Shown: positions 42,396 to 52,097, numbered from the stretch's first letter. The stretch is DNA of 64,000 nucleotides from Proteobacteria bacterium SG_bin9 (GCA_002083525.1 LWDM01000070.1:5828-69827), one strand, 5' to 3'. Notes: generated by a model from the letters alone, not told the origin. Translations and numbers: made by a program.

Positions 42396-43241
42396 ATGCT
42401 CAGTGAAGCCGATATCGAAGTCCATGCGGCGCGAATTCGCGACGATGGCTACACGGTGATCGAGCGGGCCGTGAGCAGCGAGTTGGTCGAGAGCCTGAAG
42501 GCCGCGGTCCTGCGCATCGAGCGCGAGCATGACCTGCAAACCGCCAAGACATCGTTCGAGGGCTTCAAAACGCTGCGCATCAACAACCTCCTCACCTACG
42601 ACGACGTCTTCTGGGAGGTGCCGCTGCACGAGAACGTGCTGCCGATCGTCGAGAAGGTGCTCGACAAGGAATGCCTGCTCTCGTCGTTCTGTTCGCTGGT
42701 GCTTGGGCCGGGTCAGGAAGCGCAGCCGATTCACGAGGACACGCAGCTCATTCCGTTGCCGCGCCCGCACATTCCGATCACCATCAACGCAATCTGGGCG
42801 CTCTCCGATTTTCGCGAGGACAACGGCGCCACGCGTTTCATTCCGGGCAGCCACAAGCTCGATCACTCGCCGGAGTACGGAAAGGACTATCCCGCGCTGA
42901 CCGCGACCATGCCGGCCGGCAGCGTCCTGCTGTTCGACAGCGCGCTGTGGCATGGCGGTGGGCCGAACACAAGCGACGCGCGCCGTTTCGCGTTTTCATG
43001 CGCATACTGCTGGGGCTGGATGCGGCAACAGGAAAATCTGCAGCTCGGGATTCCGCGCGAGACCGCGGAGCGTTTTCCGCGCCGCCTGCAGGAACTCTGC
43101 GGTTACAGCGTCTACAAGGGCCAGTTCGGCCACATCGACAATACGGATCCCATCGAACTGCTCGGCCGCGAGCGCGGCAAGCGCATGGTGTGGGAAGCGA
43201 CCGACGTGCGCGCGGCACGGCGGAAGGAAGCCACCGGCTAA
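42396..43241 (+). CDS. Phytanoyl-CoA dioxygenase (PhyH)-family oxygenase
   Basis: A 281-residue Fe(II)/2-oxoglutarate oxygenase. The iron ligands are H113-E-D115 in PIHEDTQLIP and H186 in ALWHGGGPN, with a 2-oxoglutarate Arg about 10 residues later. The N-terminal DDGYTVIERAVSSELVESLK block is typical of PhyH proteins. AGGGAGA precedes ATG 42396; a long upstream frame is not coding-like. The substrate is unknown, since the family hydroxylates lipids, small alcohols and halogenated products. It stands alone, before the metE riboswitch. Confidence 0.9.
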   Translation: MLSEADIEVHAARIRDDGYTVIERAVSSELVESLKAAVLRIEREHDLQTAKTSFEGFKTLRINNLLTYDDVFWEVPLHENVLPIVEKVLDKECLLSSFCSLVLGPGQEAQPIHEDTQLIPLPRPHIPITINAIWALSDFREDNGATRFIPGSHKLDHSPEYGKDYPALTATMPAGSVLLFDSALWHGGGPNTSDARRFAFSCAYCWGWMRQQENLQLGIPRETAERFPRRLQELCGYSVYKGQFGHIDNTDPIELLGRERGKRMVWEATDVRAARRKEATG

Positions 43242-43335
43242 CCGCGCTCCTTGACCTCACCCACGCCAGTGGGCACAAACCCACCTCGCCGCGAATTGAC
43301 TTCGCGTCTGGCGCGCGGATAGTCGCGAACGTCGT

Positions 43336-43560
43336 GGTCTTCATGCGATCTTGCATGAAGCTAAGAGGGAATTCGGTGCGCTGACTTGTTCGGCAATGCC
43401 GAAGCTGCCCCCGCAACTGTAAGCGGCGAGCGTCGTCCATCGCGCATGATCTCATCACGCGTGAACGTCACTGAGGTAAACGCCGTTAAGGCGGAGGCCT
43501 TGGGAAGACTGGACGCAGGCACCGACCCGCGAGCCAGGAGACCTGCCTCGACATCATAAC
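43336..43560 (+). ncRNA. Cobalamin (AdoCbl) riboswitch of metE
   Basis: The conserved elements occur in order: a GGGAATTCGGTGCG entry (43368-43381), GCTGCCCCCGCAACTGT (about 43404-43420), a variable arm and the B12 box GAGCCAGGAGACCTGCC at 43531-43547. It lies about 100 bases before metE, whose B12-independent product is not needed when cobalamin is present, so binding should repress. The ends are approximate. The flanking bases 43242-43335 show nothing else. Confidence 0.94.
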
Positions 43561-43595
43561 GTCCACGGGCGGGGTGTCCGGTGTGCCGCTTGCCG

Positions 43596-43647
43596 CGAAC
43601 GGCGTCGCCGTTCGGGATGTGAGCGCGCGTCGGCTCGCCCTCACATC
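43596..43647 (+). promoter_or_regulatory. Expression-platform hairpins before metE
   Basis: Two perfect stems follow the riboswitch: CGAACGGC-GTC-GCCGTTCG (43596-43614) and GATGTGAG/CTCACATC (43616-43647), the second ending one base before the CGGGG ribosome site. No T-run follows either stem, so control is more likely at translation than by termination. Confidence 0.5.
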
Positions 43648-43659
43648 ACGGGGTTACCG

Positions 43660-45999
43660 ATGCCGACATTTTCTTCGACTTCAACCATTCCTGTTTCCAC
43701 ACTTGGCTTCCCGCGCATTGGACCGCGGCGCGAGCTGAAAATCGCCCTCGAGCAATTCTGGTCCGGCAAGATCGACGAAACAGCGTTGCGGGAAGCGGCC
43801 GCAGGCTTGCGCATCGCCAATTGGGCGCGTCAGCACGCGCTTGGCGCGACCACCATTCCCTCGAACGACTTCTCGCTCTACGACCACATGCTGGATACGG
43901 CGGTGATGGCCGGCGCGATTCCGCCGGCGTATGGGTGGACCGGCGGACCGGTGTCGCTGCAAACCTATTTCGCCATGGCGCGCGGCCGCGACGGCAGTGC
44001 CCACATCGCCGAATGCGGCTGCGGCTCGCACGGCGTCGCGGCACTGGAAATGACGAAGTGGTTCGACACCAACTACCACTACATGGTTCCCGAACTCGCG
44101 TCCGATCAGGTGTTCTCGCTCGCGTCAACGAAAGTCATCGACGAGTACAAGGAAGCCAAGGCACTCGGCTATCGCACGCGGCCGGTGCTGGTCGGGCCCG
44201 CTACTTTCCTCAAGCTCAGCAAATGCGCCGGAACGTCGTTCGACCGGATGACGCTGCTTGCACGCTTGCTGCCGGTTTATATTGAGGTGCTGAACGAGCT
44301 CACGGCCGAAGGCGCAAACTGGGTGCAGATCGACGAACCATGCCTCGTGCTCGATCTCTCCGAGACCGAACGCAACGCCCTTCGCGAGGCCTATTCAACA
44401 ATCGCGCGCAACGTGCCAGGCCTCAAAATCATGCTCGCGACCTACTTCGGCGCGCTGGGCGATAACGCTACGCTGACAGCAAGCCTGCCGGTCGCGGGAC
44501 TGCATCTCGATCTGGTTCGCGCTCCCGATCAGCTCAACGCTGTCCTGGCCGAGCTGCCGAAAGAGCGCGTGCTCTCGCTCGGCATCATCGATGGCCGCAA
44601 CATCTGGCGCGCCGACCTTTCACGCATTCTGGAGGCGCTGGAGCCGATCGTTGCCGCGCGTGGCGCCGATCGCATCGAACTCGCCCCGTCATGCTCGATG
44701 CTGCATGCGCCGATCGACCTCACTCAGGAGGACAGCCTCGACCCCGACCTCGTGAACTGGTTGGCGTTTTCGGTTCAGAAGATCGGCGAACTCGCAATGC
44801 TAGCACGCGCGCTGACCTCAGGACGCGCGTCGGTGCAAGATGCACTCGACGCATCCGACCGGGCTGCTGCCCTGCGGCGCGCATCGCCGAAGATTCACAA
44901 TCCAGCGGCAACCGCACGCCTTGCGCAGGCTACGCCGCAGATCTCCCGTCGCACGAACAGCTTCGACGTCCGCAGCAAGCTTCAGCATGCCGAACTCGGC
45001 CTTCCCGCTTACCCGACGACGACCATCGGCTCATTCCCGCAAACCGCCGATGTGCGCAAGGCACGCGCGGCCCATGCCAAGGGCATGCTGAGCGATTCCG
45101 CCTACAACGACTTCCTGCGCAAGGAGACGGAAGCGGCCGTGCGCTGGCAGGAAGAGCTTGGCATCGACGTACTGGTACACGGCGAGTTCGAGCGCAATGA
45201 CATGGTGCAGTATTTTGGCGAGCAGCTATCGGGCTATACCTTCACCAAGCACGGCTGGGTGCAGAGCTACGGCTCCCGCTACGTCCGCCCGCCCATCATC
45301 TTCGGCGACGTATCGCGGCCGAACCCAATGACCGTCGAATGGTCGGCTTACGCGCAGTCGCTCACTCGTCGTCCGATGAAGGGCATGCTCACCGGCCCGG
45401 TGACCATGCTGCAATGGTCATTCGTGCGCGACGACCTGTCGCGCGAGCAAGTCTGCCGCCAGATCGCGTTCGCGCTGCGTGATGAGGTGGTCGATCTGGA
45501 AAATGCCGGTATCCGAGTGATCCAGATCGACGAACCGGCACTGCGCGAAGGCTTGCCGCTACGCAAAGGCGACTGGGATGCGTATCTCACCTGGGCGGTT
45601 GATTGCTTCCGCATCACCTCGGCCGGCGTGAAGGACGCGACGCAAATCCACACGCACATGTGCTACGCCGAGTTCAACGACATCATCAAGGCGATCGGCG
45701 CGATGGATGCCGATGTGATCTCGATCGAGACCTCACGCTCGAACATGGAATTGCTCGACGCGTTCGTGACATACCGGTATCCGAATGAGATCGGGCCCGG
45801 CGTTTACGACATTCACTCGCCCCGCGTGCCGGACGTCTCGGAGATGACGGCCCTGATCCGAAAGGCTCGGCAAAACCTCGCGCCGGAACAGATCTGGATC
45901 AATCCGGATTGCGGATTGAAAACCCGCGGCTGGCCGGAGGTCCGTTCGGCCCTGTCGAACATGGTTGCCGCGGCCAGGGAAGCGCGCGCCCAATCCTGA
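43660..45999 (+). CDS. metE: Cobalamin-independent methionine synthase
   Basis: MetE transfers a methyl group from methyltetrahydropteroyl-triglutamate to homocysteine. The 779-residue length and two homologous halves are normal. The N-terminal half starts with TLGFPRIGPRRELKIALEQFW; the C-terminal half starts PTTTIGSFPQTADVRKARAA. Zinc ligands are the His and Cys of HTHMCYAEFNDI (about 665 and 667) and the Cys of NPDCGLKTRGW (about 750); the usual fourth ligand Glu is in VISIETSRSNMELL. It is controlled by a cobalamin riboswitch, implying that a B12-dependent MetH and a B12 source exist in the cell. Confidence 0.97.
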   Translation: MPTFSSTSTIPVSTLGFPRIGPRRELKIALEQFWSGKIDETALREAAAGLRIANWARQHALGATTIPSNDFSLYDHMLDTAVMAGAIPPAYGWTGGPVSLQTYFAMARGRDGSAHIAECGCGSHGVAALEMTKWFDTNYHYMVPELASDQVFSLASTKVIDEYKEAKALGYRTRPVLVGPATFLKLSKCAGTSFDRMTLLARLLPVYIEVLNELTAEGANWVQIDEPCLVLDLSETERNALREAYSTIARNVPGLKIMLATYFGALGDNATLTASLPVAGLHLDLVRAPDQLNAVLAELPKERVLSLGIIDGRNIWRADLSRILEALEPIVAARGADRIELAPSCSMLHAPIDLTQEDSLDPDLVNWLAFSVQKIGELAMLARALTSGRASVQDALDASDRAAALRRASPKIHNPAATARLAQATPQISRRTNSFDVRSKLQHAELGLPAYPTTTIGSFPQTADVRKARAAHAKGMLSDSAYNDFLRKETEAAVRWQEELGIDVLVHGEFERNDMVQYFGEQLSGYTFTKHGWVQSYGSRYVRPPIIFGDVSRPNPMTVEWSAYAQSLTRRPMKGMLTGPVTMLQWSFVRDDLSREQVCRQIAFALRDEVVDLENAGIRVIQIDEPALREGLPLRKGDWDAYLTWAVDCFRITSAGVKDATQIHTHMCYAEFNDIIKAIGAMDADVISIETSRSNMELLDAFVTYRYPNEIGPGVYDIHSPRVPDVSEMTALIRKARQNLAPEQIWINPDCGLKTRGWPEVRSALSNMVAAAREARAQS

Positions 46000-46018
46000 G
46001 ACGCGCATACGCATACCG

Positions 46019-46052
46019 CGCCGCCTCGTTACGCGAGGCGGCGTTTTCTTTT
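46019..46052 (+). terminator. Intrinsic terminator after metE
   Basis: CGCCGCCTCG and CGAGGCGGCG form a perfect 10-bp stem around TTACG, followed by TTTTCTTTT. It starts 20 bases after the metE stop. Confidence 0.9.
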
Positions 46053-46134
46053 GCGTGGCGCTCACCGCCATGTGACGTCGGCCTCGCGAATAATCTGGCA
46101 TTTTCCGGCGCAAATGAATCGAGGGAGGATCGGC

Positions 46135-47862
46135 ATGATCCGCATTTGCGCTGTCATCATTTCGTTGTTGTTCGCGACCGGATTGCATGCTGCACCGCTC
46201 GACAACAAGGACGGCTTCTGGAGCGAATGGAGCGACGCCACCTTCGAGCGCGCCGCACGCGAAAAGAAGTTCGTCGTGATGTCGCTGCAGTCCTGGTGGT
46301 GCAAGTGGTGCTTCGTCATGAACCGCGAGACCTGGGCGAACCCGGAGGTGCGCTCGGCACTGAAGGACAACTTCATCCCGGTGCACGTCGATCAGGACAG
46401 CCGCCCCGACATCTCCCAGCGTTACGAAGCGTTCGGCTGGCCGGCGACCATCATCTTCGGGCCGGACGGCAAGGAGATCGTCAAGTTGCGCGGCTTCTAC
46501 TCGCCGCAATTCCTCGTTCCGATCCTCAACGAGACCGTGAAGGACCCGACGCCGGTCGTCTACGCCGAGCCTCCGGCCGATCGTGCCCGCTCGCTCGCGA
46601 CGGGGCTCAGCCAGGCTCAACGCGACGACATCCTCGCCTTCATCGACAAAGCCTGGGACCGGCAGCACGGCGGCTGGAGCCGATCGAAGTTCGTCGACGG
46701 CGCAACGTTCACCTGGGCGCTGGAACGCGCACGCCAGGGCGACAAGGAGAACGCCGAGCGCTTGAAGCGGACGCTGAACGGCATGCTGTCGATGATCGAC
46801 AAGGAGACCGGCGGCATCGGCCAAGTCAACCTGAGCGTCGACTGGTCGAAGCCGGTGCGCGAGTTTCCGATGTTCGCGCAGGAGTCGGGCATTGCCGCGT
46901 ACTCGCGCGGATGGGTGCTGTTCAAGGATCCTGCTTACCGGCAAGCCGCCGATCGCATTTATGGATTCCTGAAGTCCTATCTGGCTGCGCCCGATGGCAG
47001 CTTCTACGTCTCGATGGGGCTCGACGAAGGCTCGCCCGGCGTCGACAAGCGCGTCTACGCCCGCGAGACCGCGCAGGCGATTGCGGCACTGCTCGCCTAC
47101 TACGACGCGACTGGCGTCACGGAAGCGCGCGACATTGCGATCAAGGCCGCGCGCTGGGCCTTGGCCAATCGTGCGATGCCGGGTGGCGGCTTCCGCCATG
47201 CCGAACAGGACAAGGGCGGCCCCTATCTCGCCGACAACATCGAGATGACCAAGGCATTGCTGGCGCTGCATCGCTCGACCGGAGGCCGCGAGTGGCTGGA
47301 ACTGGCGCGCAAGACCGCCGACTTCATTGCTGCGAATTTCATCGAACAATCGAGCGGCGGCTTTGTCGTCTCCGCGTCACCGGATGCCAAGCATCTGGTC
47401 AAGCCGATCAAGCAGCGCGAGGACAACGTGACCGCGGTGCGCACGTTCAACCTGCTCGCGGCCTATACCGGCAACGAGCGCTATCGCGAGATCGCCGAGG
47501 CCGGGATGGGTTATCTCACCTCGCCCGCGGTGCTGGATGCGGTTGCATATCTTCCGGACGTGCTGATCGCCGAGGATGAGCTGCGCAACGAGCCGGTGCA
47601 CGTGACCATCGTCGGCGCCAAGGACGATCCGCGCTCCGCTGACCTCTACCGCGCGGCGCTGTCCTATCCGATGCCGCACAAGCGCGCCGAATGGTGGGAC
47701 AAGCGCGAGGGCGCGCTGGCGAGCCCCGACGTGGACTATCCGGATTTTCCGGATGGCCCGGCGGCGTTCGCCTGCACCAAGAACTTCTGCTCGTATCCGG
47801 TGACCAAGCCCGGCGAGATCGCCGCGCAACTCGAAAGCCTCAAGCGCGCGTTGAAGCTCTAG
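46135..47862 (+). CDS. Secreted thioredoxin-like DUF255 protein (YyaL-like)
   Basis: A 575-residue exported protein. GGGAGGA precedes ATG 46135, which starts a signal peptide (1-19, ending LHAA). The thioredoxin-like domain carries the C56-K-W-C59 motif in SLQSWWCKWCFVMNRETW, and the following GWPATIIFGPDGK has the cis-Pro of the fold. From about residue 150 on, repeated Trp/Tyr-rich helices resemble the (alpha/alpha)6 barrel of YyaL/spermatogenesis-associated protein 20. Near the C-terminus are Cys in FACTKNFCSYPV. Typical YyaL proteins are cytoplasmic and about 680 residues, so this shorter exported form is unusual. Function unknown, possibly redox. Confidence 0.85.
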   Translation: MIRICAVIISLLFATGLHAAPLDNKDGFWSEWSDATFERAAREKKFVVMSLQSWWCKWCFVMNRETWANPEVRSALKDNFIPVHVDQDSRPDISQRYEAFGWPATIIFGPDGKEIVKLRGFYSPQFLVPILNETVKDPTPVVYAEPPADRARSLATGLSQAQRDDILAFIDKAWDRQHGGWSRSKFVDGATFTWALERARQGDKENAERLKRTLNGMLSMIDKETGGIGQVNLSVDWSKPVREFPMFAQESGIAAYSRGWVLFKDPAYRQAADRIYGFLKSYLAAPDGSFYVSMGLDEGSPGVDKRVYARETAQAIAALLAYYDATGVTEARDIAIKAARWALANRAMPGGGFRHAEQDKGGPYLADNIEMTKALLALHRSTGGREWLELARKTADFIAANFIEQSSGGFVVSASPDAKHLVKPIKQREDNVTAVRTFNLLAAYTGNERYREIAEAGMGYLTSPAVLDAVAYLPDVLIAEDELRNEPVHVTIVGAKDDPRSADLYRAALSYPMPHKRAEWWDKREGALASPDVDYPDFPDGPAAFACTKNFCSYPVTKPGEIAAQLESLKRALKL

Positions 47863-47894
47863 ATCAAAGGCTCCAACAACCGGCCCAAAAAAGA

Positions 47895-47918
47895 GCCCGG
47901 CGTCACCGCCGGGCTTTT
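47895..47918. terminator. Bidirectional intrinsic terminator
   Basis: GCCCGGCG-TCAC-CGCCGGGC followed by TTTT on the plus strand and preceded by AAAAAA (T-run on the minus strand). It lies between the convergent DUF255 and serine hydrolase genes and can end both transcripts. Confidence 0.9.
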
Positions 47919-47938
47919 GAGTTTTCCTCGCTGGGAGC

Positions 47939-49246
47939 TCAGTTGGCGCGCGCCGACCTGCCGACCGCCTTCGCGATCGCCTCGAACGCACGCTGATCGA
48001 CGACGTGGGTGAAGATCGTCTCGCCGGCGGGGTGCGACGACAGCTTGACGATAACGACGCCGGCCGACGGATTGATGTGGACGTGCTGTCCGTTCAATCC
48101 CTTCATCTCGTAAGCACCTGCTGCGTTGTGCGTGATCCAGAAGTTGTTGTGATACGAATAACCCGCGCGCAGTGCCTGGCCGCTGGCCTTGAATTTCTCG
48201 CGGTCGGCGCCCTTGCGAATCTCATCGACGACTTCCTTGGCGACGACCTGCTGGCCGTTGAAGCGGCCATCCTGCCGCAGCATCTCACCGAGGCGGCCGA
48301 GATCGCGCAGCGTGGCGTTCATGCCGATGCTGGTGATCTGCGAACCGACCGGATCGGCCAGCACGTAGCCGTCCTCCTGCGCCGCAAGCTTGCTCCACAG
48401 CCGCTCGGAAACGAGATCGCTGAAGCTTTTGCCGGTGACGCGCTGGATCACCCAGCCGAGCACTTCGACGTCGACACTTTTGTAACGGAAGCCTTCGCCG
48501 TGCTCGCCATCCTTTTTCACGGTCTTGAGATACTCGAGCATCGACTTCGGGCCGGGATAGTTTGGCGGTGCCGGGAGAAGACCGGCTGCGATGATGTACT
48601 GGAAGATCTCGGCTTTCGGATCGGTGAAAACCTCGCGATACTGCAGGCCGGTCGTCATATCGAGTGTCTGCTGAAGCGTCGCATCGGCCCAACCACTCGA
48701 CGCCAGCTCCGGCAGATACTGTGGAATTTTCGCGTTCGGATCGAGCTTGCCTTCCTTGATCAGCACGGTAGCCAGCAGACCGACCATGGACTTTGTGAGC
48801 GACCACATCGAGTGCGGCGTCTGCGCATTCATGCCGTTGTAATAGCGCTCGTAGACGACCTTGCCGTTGTGAAGCACCAACACTGCATCGGTGTAGGTGC
48901 TCTTCTGCCATTCGGCGAGCGTGATCGCAGTATCAACGCTGCGGACCACGAGGGTATCCAGATTGCGTGCTTCGCTCGCGAGCGCCGACGGCCCCTTGTC
49001 GCCGCGCCAGACCGAGACGTTCGGAACCAGCTGGCGCATGTTGTGAAAGGCCCAGCTACCGCTCGGATAGCGCAGCACATTGGCCAGCGTCACCGTCTTG
49101 TCCGCCGCGGGCGGGAAGCCCTGCATGATGCCGAGCGCGAGCGGATCGGCCGGCGGCGGAAGCTGCGGTTGGGCGTGGCTCGCGGTCGACGCAGCGAGCG
49201 CAAACACGATGGCGCTGTACCGAAACGAGTTAACGATAACGGGCAT
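47939..49246 (-). CDS. Secreted serine hydrolase, beta-lactamase (class C) fold
   Basis: A 435-residue exported protein. ATG 49246 has GGAG 7 bases upstream and starts a signal peptide ending TASHAQ. The catalytic S149-L-T-K152 lies in SMWSLTKSMVGLLATV and the Tyr motif in FRYKSVDVEVLGWV; LNGQHVHINPSAGVVIVKLSS is the C-terminal strand region where KTG would stand. It is a distant relative of the gene at 28363, with the same order of motifs. 6-aminohexanoate-dimer hydrolase and esterases share this fold; the substrate is unknown. It is divergent from the two-component system. Confidence 0.88.
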   Translation of the reverse strand: MPVIVNSFRYSAIVFALAASTASHAQPQLPPPADPLALGIMQGFPPAADKTVTLANVLRYPSGSWAFHNMRQLVPNVSVWRGDKGPSALASEARNLDTLVVRSVDTAITLAEWQKSTYTDAVLVLHNGKVVYERYYNGMNAQTPHSMWSLTKSMVGLLATVLIKEGKLDPNAKIPQYLPELASSGWADATLQQTLDMTTGLQYREVFTDPKAEIFQYIIAAGLLPAPPNYPGPKSMLEYLKTVKKDGEHGEGFRYKSVDVEVLGWVIQRVTGKSFSDLVSERLWSKLAAQEDGYVLADPVGSQITSIGMNATLRDLGRLGEMLRQDGRFNGQQVVAKEVVDEIRKGADREKFKASGQALRAGYSYHNNFWITHNAAGAYEMKGLNGQHVHINPSAGVVIVKLSSHPAGETIFTHVVDQRAFEAIAKAVGRSARAN

Positions 49247-49417
49247 GATGGTCTCCATCCGGCTTGAGGGACGAAGGCCCAACTCCCATCATCATGTATC
49301 CCGGATGTGTCTGGAAACCGGACCTTTTGCAGCGTCCGGTATCCGGGGTGCCGAAAGCTACATTGCGATACAAACTTGTCGGGCCGCAGCCGCCCAAATC
49401 GGTTATCAAGGTGGTGC

Positions 49418-50158
49418 ATGGAGCAAACCGACAGCATCCTGGTCGTCGATGACGACCGCGACATTCGCGAACTGCTCACCGGCTATCTGCGCAAGAACGG
49501 CTTCCGGGTGACGGCGGCTGCCGATGGCCGCCAGATGAAGACCGCGCTGGCCGCCGGCCCTGTCGACCTGATCGTGCTCGACCTGATGATGCCCGGCGAA
49601 GACGGCCTGACGTTGTGCCGCGACCTGCGCGCGACGCAAGCCAATCCGACGCCGATCCTCGTGCTCACTGCGCGCGACGACGAGACCGATCGCATCGTCG
49701 GGCTCGAGATGGGCGCCGACGACTACATGACCAAGCCGTTCGTGCCGCGCGAATTGCTGGCGCGCATTCGCGCGGTGCTGCGACGGACACGCATGCTGCC
49801 GCCGAACCTGCGGATGACCGAGCGGCCGCGCGCGCTTGCCTTTGGCGAATGGGTTCTCGACACCACGGCACGTCACTTGATCGATGCGGCCGGCACCATG
49901 GTGTCGCTGAGCGGCGCCGAATATCGCCTGCTCAGCGTTTTCCTCGAATATCCGCAACGGGTGCTCAACCGCGATCAGCTGATGAACCTCACGCAAGGAC
50001 GCGATGCGGATTCGTTCGATCGCTCGATCGATCTTCTGGTGAGCCGGCTGCGGCAACGCCTACGCGACGAGGCGCGCGAGCCGCAATACATCAAGACGGT
50101 GCGTAACGAAGGCTACGTCTTCGCCGCCGCAGTCGAATTCCGGCACGACCTGAAATGA
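49418..50158 (+). CDS. OmpR-family response regulator
   Basis: A 246-residue regulator. The receiver domain (about 5-118) has the acidic pair D11/D12, the phosphorylation site D55 (VLDLMMPGEDGL), T84 and K106 (MTKPFVPRELLARI). The winged-helix DNA-binding domain (about 145-240) ends in SFDRSIDLLVSRLRQRL and IKTVRNEGYVF. ATG 49418 follows AAGGTGG; an upstream in-frame ATG gives a non-conserved extension. The gene overlaps the kinase gene by 4 bases (ATGA). Confidence 0.95.
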   Translation: MEQTDSILVVDDDRDIRELLTGYLRKNGFRVTAAADGRQMKTALAAGPVDLIVLDLMMPGEDGLTLCRDLRATQANPTPILVLTARDDETDRIVGLEMGADDYMTKPFVPRELLARIRAVLRRTRMLPPNLRMTERPRALAFGEWVLDTTARHLIDAAGTMVSLSGAEYRLLSVFLEYPQRVLNRDQLMNLTQGRDADSFDRSIDLLVSRLRQRLRDEAREPQYIKTVRNEGYVFAAAVEFRHDLK

Positions 50159-51480
50159 GTATGCGCTGGCGCGATACGTTGCTGCCCCGCTCGCTGTTCG
50201 GGCGGGTAGCGCTGATCCTGTTTTTCGGACTGGCGGTCGCGCATCTGCTCTCCTTCGGCCTCGTGATCTACGAAAGAATGCAAACATCGCGCGCGATGAT
50301 GATCGCTTATGTCGCGCAGGACGTCGCGACCTCGGTGGCGATGCTGGAGCGGATGCCGATGGCGGAACGCGCCGGTTGGATCGATCGGCTCAACCGGCCG
50401 AACTATCGTTACACGCTCACGGGTATGACGGCGGCGGCTCCTGCCGACAATGCATTCGCGCAGAGCCTCGCCACCGCGCTGAGCAGCGCGCTCGGTGCGC
50501 GCTATTCGCCGATCGTCGTCCCGCAGACCGGAGCGAGGGACCCGCTTCAGCTGCGGGTCGGACTGAAGCTCTCGGACGGCATGCCGCTCGCGGTCGATCT
50601 CCTGCCGCCCGCGATGGCGATCTCGCTCTGGGTGCCGGCGATTCTGATCGCGCAGCTCGGCGTGCTTGCAGCGTTCACCTGGCTCGCGGTACGTGTCGCG
50701 ACACGCCCGTTATCGCAGCTGGCGCACGCCGCGGATTCGCTCGGGCCTGATTTACGCGCCGAGCCTCTGCCGGAGGATGGCCCGACAGAGGTCGCGCGCG
50801 CGTCGACCGCCTTCAACGCGATGCGCCAGCGCATCGCCGATCATCTGGCCGAGCGCATCCAGATTCTTGCCGCGATCTCGCACGACCTGCAAACGCCGCT
50901 GACGCGCATGCAGCTGCGGATCGATCTGCTCGACAATAACCAACTCACCGCGAAGCTGCGCGACGACCTCGACATGATGCAAACGCTGGTGAAGGAGGGC
51001 CTCGCCTACGCGCGAACGGCGCAGGAGACTACCGAACCTGCGCAATCAACTGACCTGCACGCCCTGCTCGACAGCCTTGTCTGCGACTACGCCGACGCCG
51101 GACGCCCGGTGCGACTGGCCGGGCACTTTGCCCGGCCCATCAAGACGCGGCCGATGGCGCTGCGCCGGATCGTCACCAATCTCACCGACAATGCACTCAA
51201 CTTCGCTGGCGCGGTGGAAATCGCCGCCGAAGCCGAGGCGCCGGATCGCGTCGTCATCGCCGTGCGAGACCGCGGGCCCGGCATCCCGGCAGACGAACTC
51301 ACGAGCGTGTTGCAGCCCTTCTATCGGCTCGAAGGGTCGCGCAATCGCGAGACCGGCGGCGCGGGCCTCGGCCTCGCCATCGCCCAGCAACTCGCGGCTT
51401 CCCTGTCCGGGACGCTCACGCTTGCAAACCGCGACGGCGGCGGCCTGGAAGCGCGACTGTCGCTGCCGCTCGCCACCTGA
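50155..51480 (+). CDS. Sensor histidine kinase
   Basis: A 441-residue inner-membrane kinase, partner of the overlapping response regulator. Two membrane helices (about 15-38 and 155-180) flank a periplasmic sensor region of about 120 residues without a known domain. A HAMP linker follows, then the dimerisation helix with the phosphorylated His (about 243, LAAISHDLQTPLTRM) and the ATPase domain with N-box NLTDNALNFAG, RDRGPGIP and GGAGLGLAIAQQL. The signal is unknown. The RND pump genes lie about 600 bases downstream in the same direction and could be a target. Confidence 0.95.
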   Translation: MSMRWRDTLLPRSLFGRVALILFFGLAVAHLLSFGLVIYERMQTSRAMMIAYVAQDVATSVAMLERMPMAERAGWIDRLNRPNYRYTLTGMTAAAPADNAFAQSLATALSSALGARYSPIVVPQTGARDPLQLRVGLKLSDGMPLAVDLLPPAMAISLWVPAILIAQLGVLAAFTWLAVRVATRPLSQLAHAADSLGPDLRAEPLPEDGPTEVARASTAFNAMRQRIADHLAERIQILAAISHDLQTPLTRMQLRIDLLDNNQLTAKLRDDLDMMQTLVKEGLAYARTAQETTEPAQSTDLHALLDSLVCDYADAGRPVRLAGHFARPIKTRPMALRRIVTNLTDNALNFAGAVEIAAEAEAPDRVVIAVRDRGPGIPADELTSVLQPFYRLEGSRNRETGGAGLGLAIAQQLAASLSGTLTLANRDGGGLEARLSLPLAT

Positions 51481-51512
51481 CGATTCCGCGTCGTGTAAAG
51501 CTCGCACCGCTT

Positions 51513-51800
51513 CTATTTCTTGAACGTCTCCCGCTCAGCGCGATCGAGCGCGGAATTCATCGCACTTTGTCGCGTCGAGCCAACAGTCGCGTAGCCGCCG
51601 GGGCTCAGCTTCTGCGTCGGCACTCTGGTCGCAATCGCGGCTGCGCTGTCCTGCGTCTGTTGATTGACGATGGTGAACGTCACGGCGACCAGCAGCACAA
51701 ATACGTAGAATCCACACATTCCGAGAACCCACCGGCGGTGGATGCGCCAGTCTTCGGGATTGAGATCGTCACCTATCTTGTTTCTGGACAATCGCGACAT
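51513..51800 (-). CDS. Hypothetical single-pass membrane protein
   Basis: A 95-residue protein. GGAGG precedes ATG 51800. A basic N-terminus (SRLSRNKIGDDLNPEDWRIH) leads to one membrane helix (GMCGFYVFVLLVAVTFTIV) and a polar periplasmic tail. No family recognised. It lies between the two-component system and the RND genes on the opposite strand. The 297 bases from its start to the adaptor gene hold no other gene and no repeat that I can see. Confidence 0.65.
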   Translation of the reverse strand: MSRLSRNKIGDDLNPEDWRIHRRWVLGMCGFYVFVLLVAVTFTIVNQQTQDSAAAIATRVPTQKLSPGGYATVGSTRQSAMNSALDRAERETFKK

Positions 51801-52097
51801 GCGAACCTCCATGACTGAGGGATCGCGCTCACCCTAGCTACGGACGGGTCTTTCGCTTGTGACCTGGCTCACACCTACAACGATCTTTTAAGTCGGGATG
51901 CGCAGACGCAGCGTCATAAAAAATCGCGCCGGGTTCGACTTTCGATGCAGTTCCATGCAGGACCTTGCAATGGACGTTTCCAGACACATCTGAGCAGCCC
52001 CGCCCTCCCAAGCCCTGCTCAGCGGCTTGCCCCTTTCAAATGCCCGTGTACGATGCTTCAACTGACACCGTTGTCATTCCCCGCAGAGGGAAATTCC

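Noticed and set aside
45733..47349. 538-codon minus-strand frame across the end of metE and the DUF255 gene
   Set aside because: It crosses a terminator and a gene start, with no recognisable motif.
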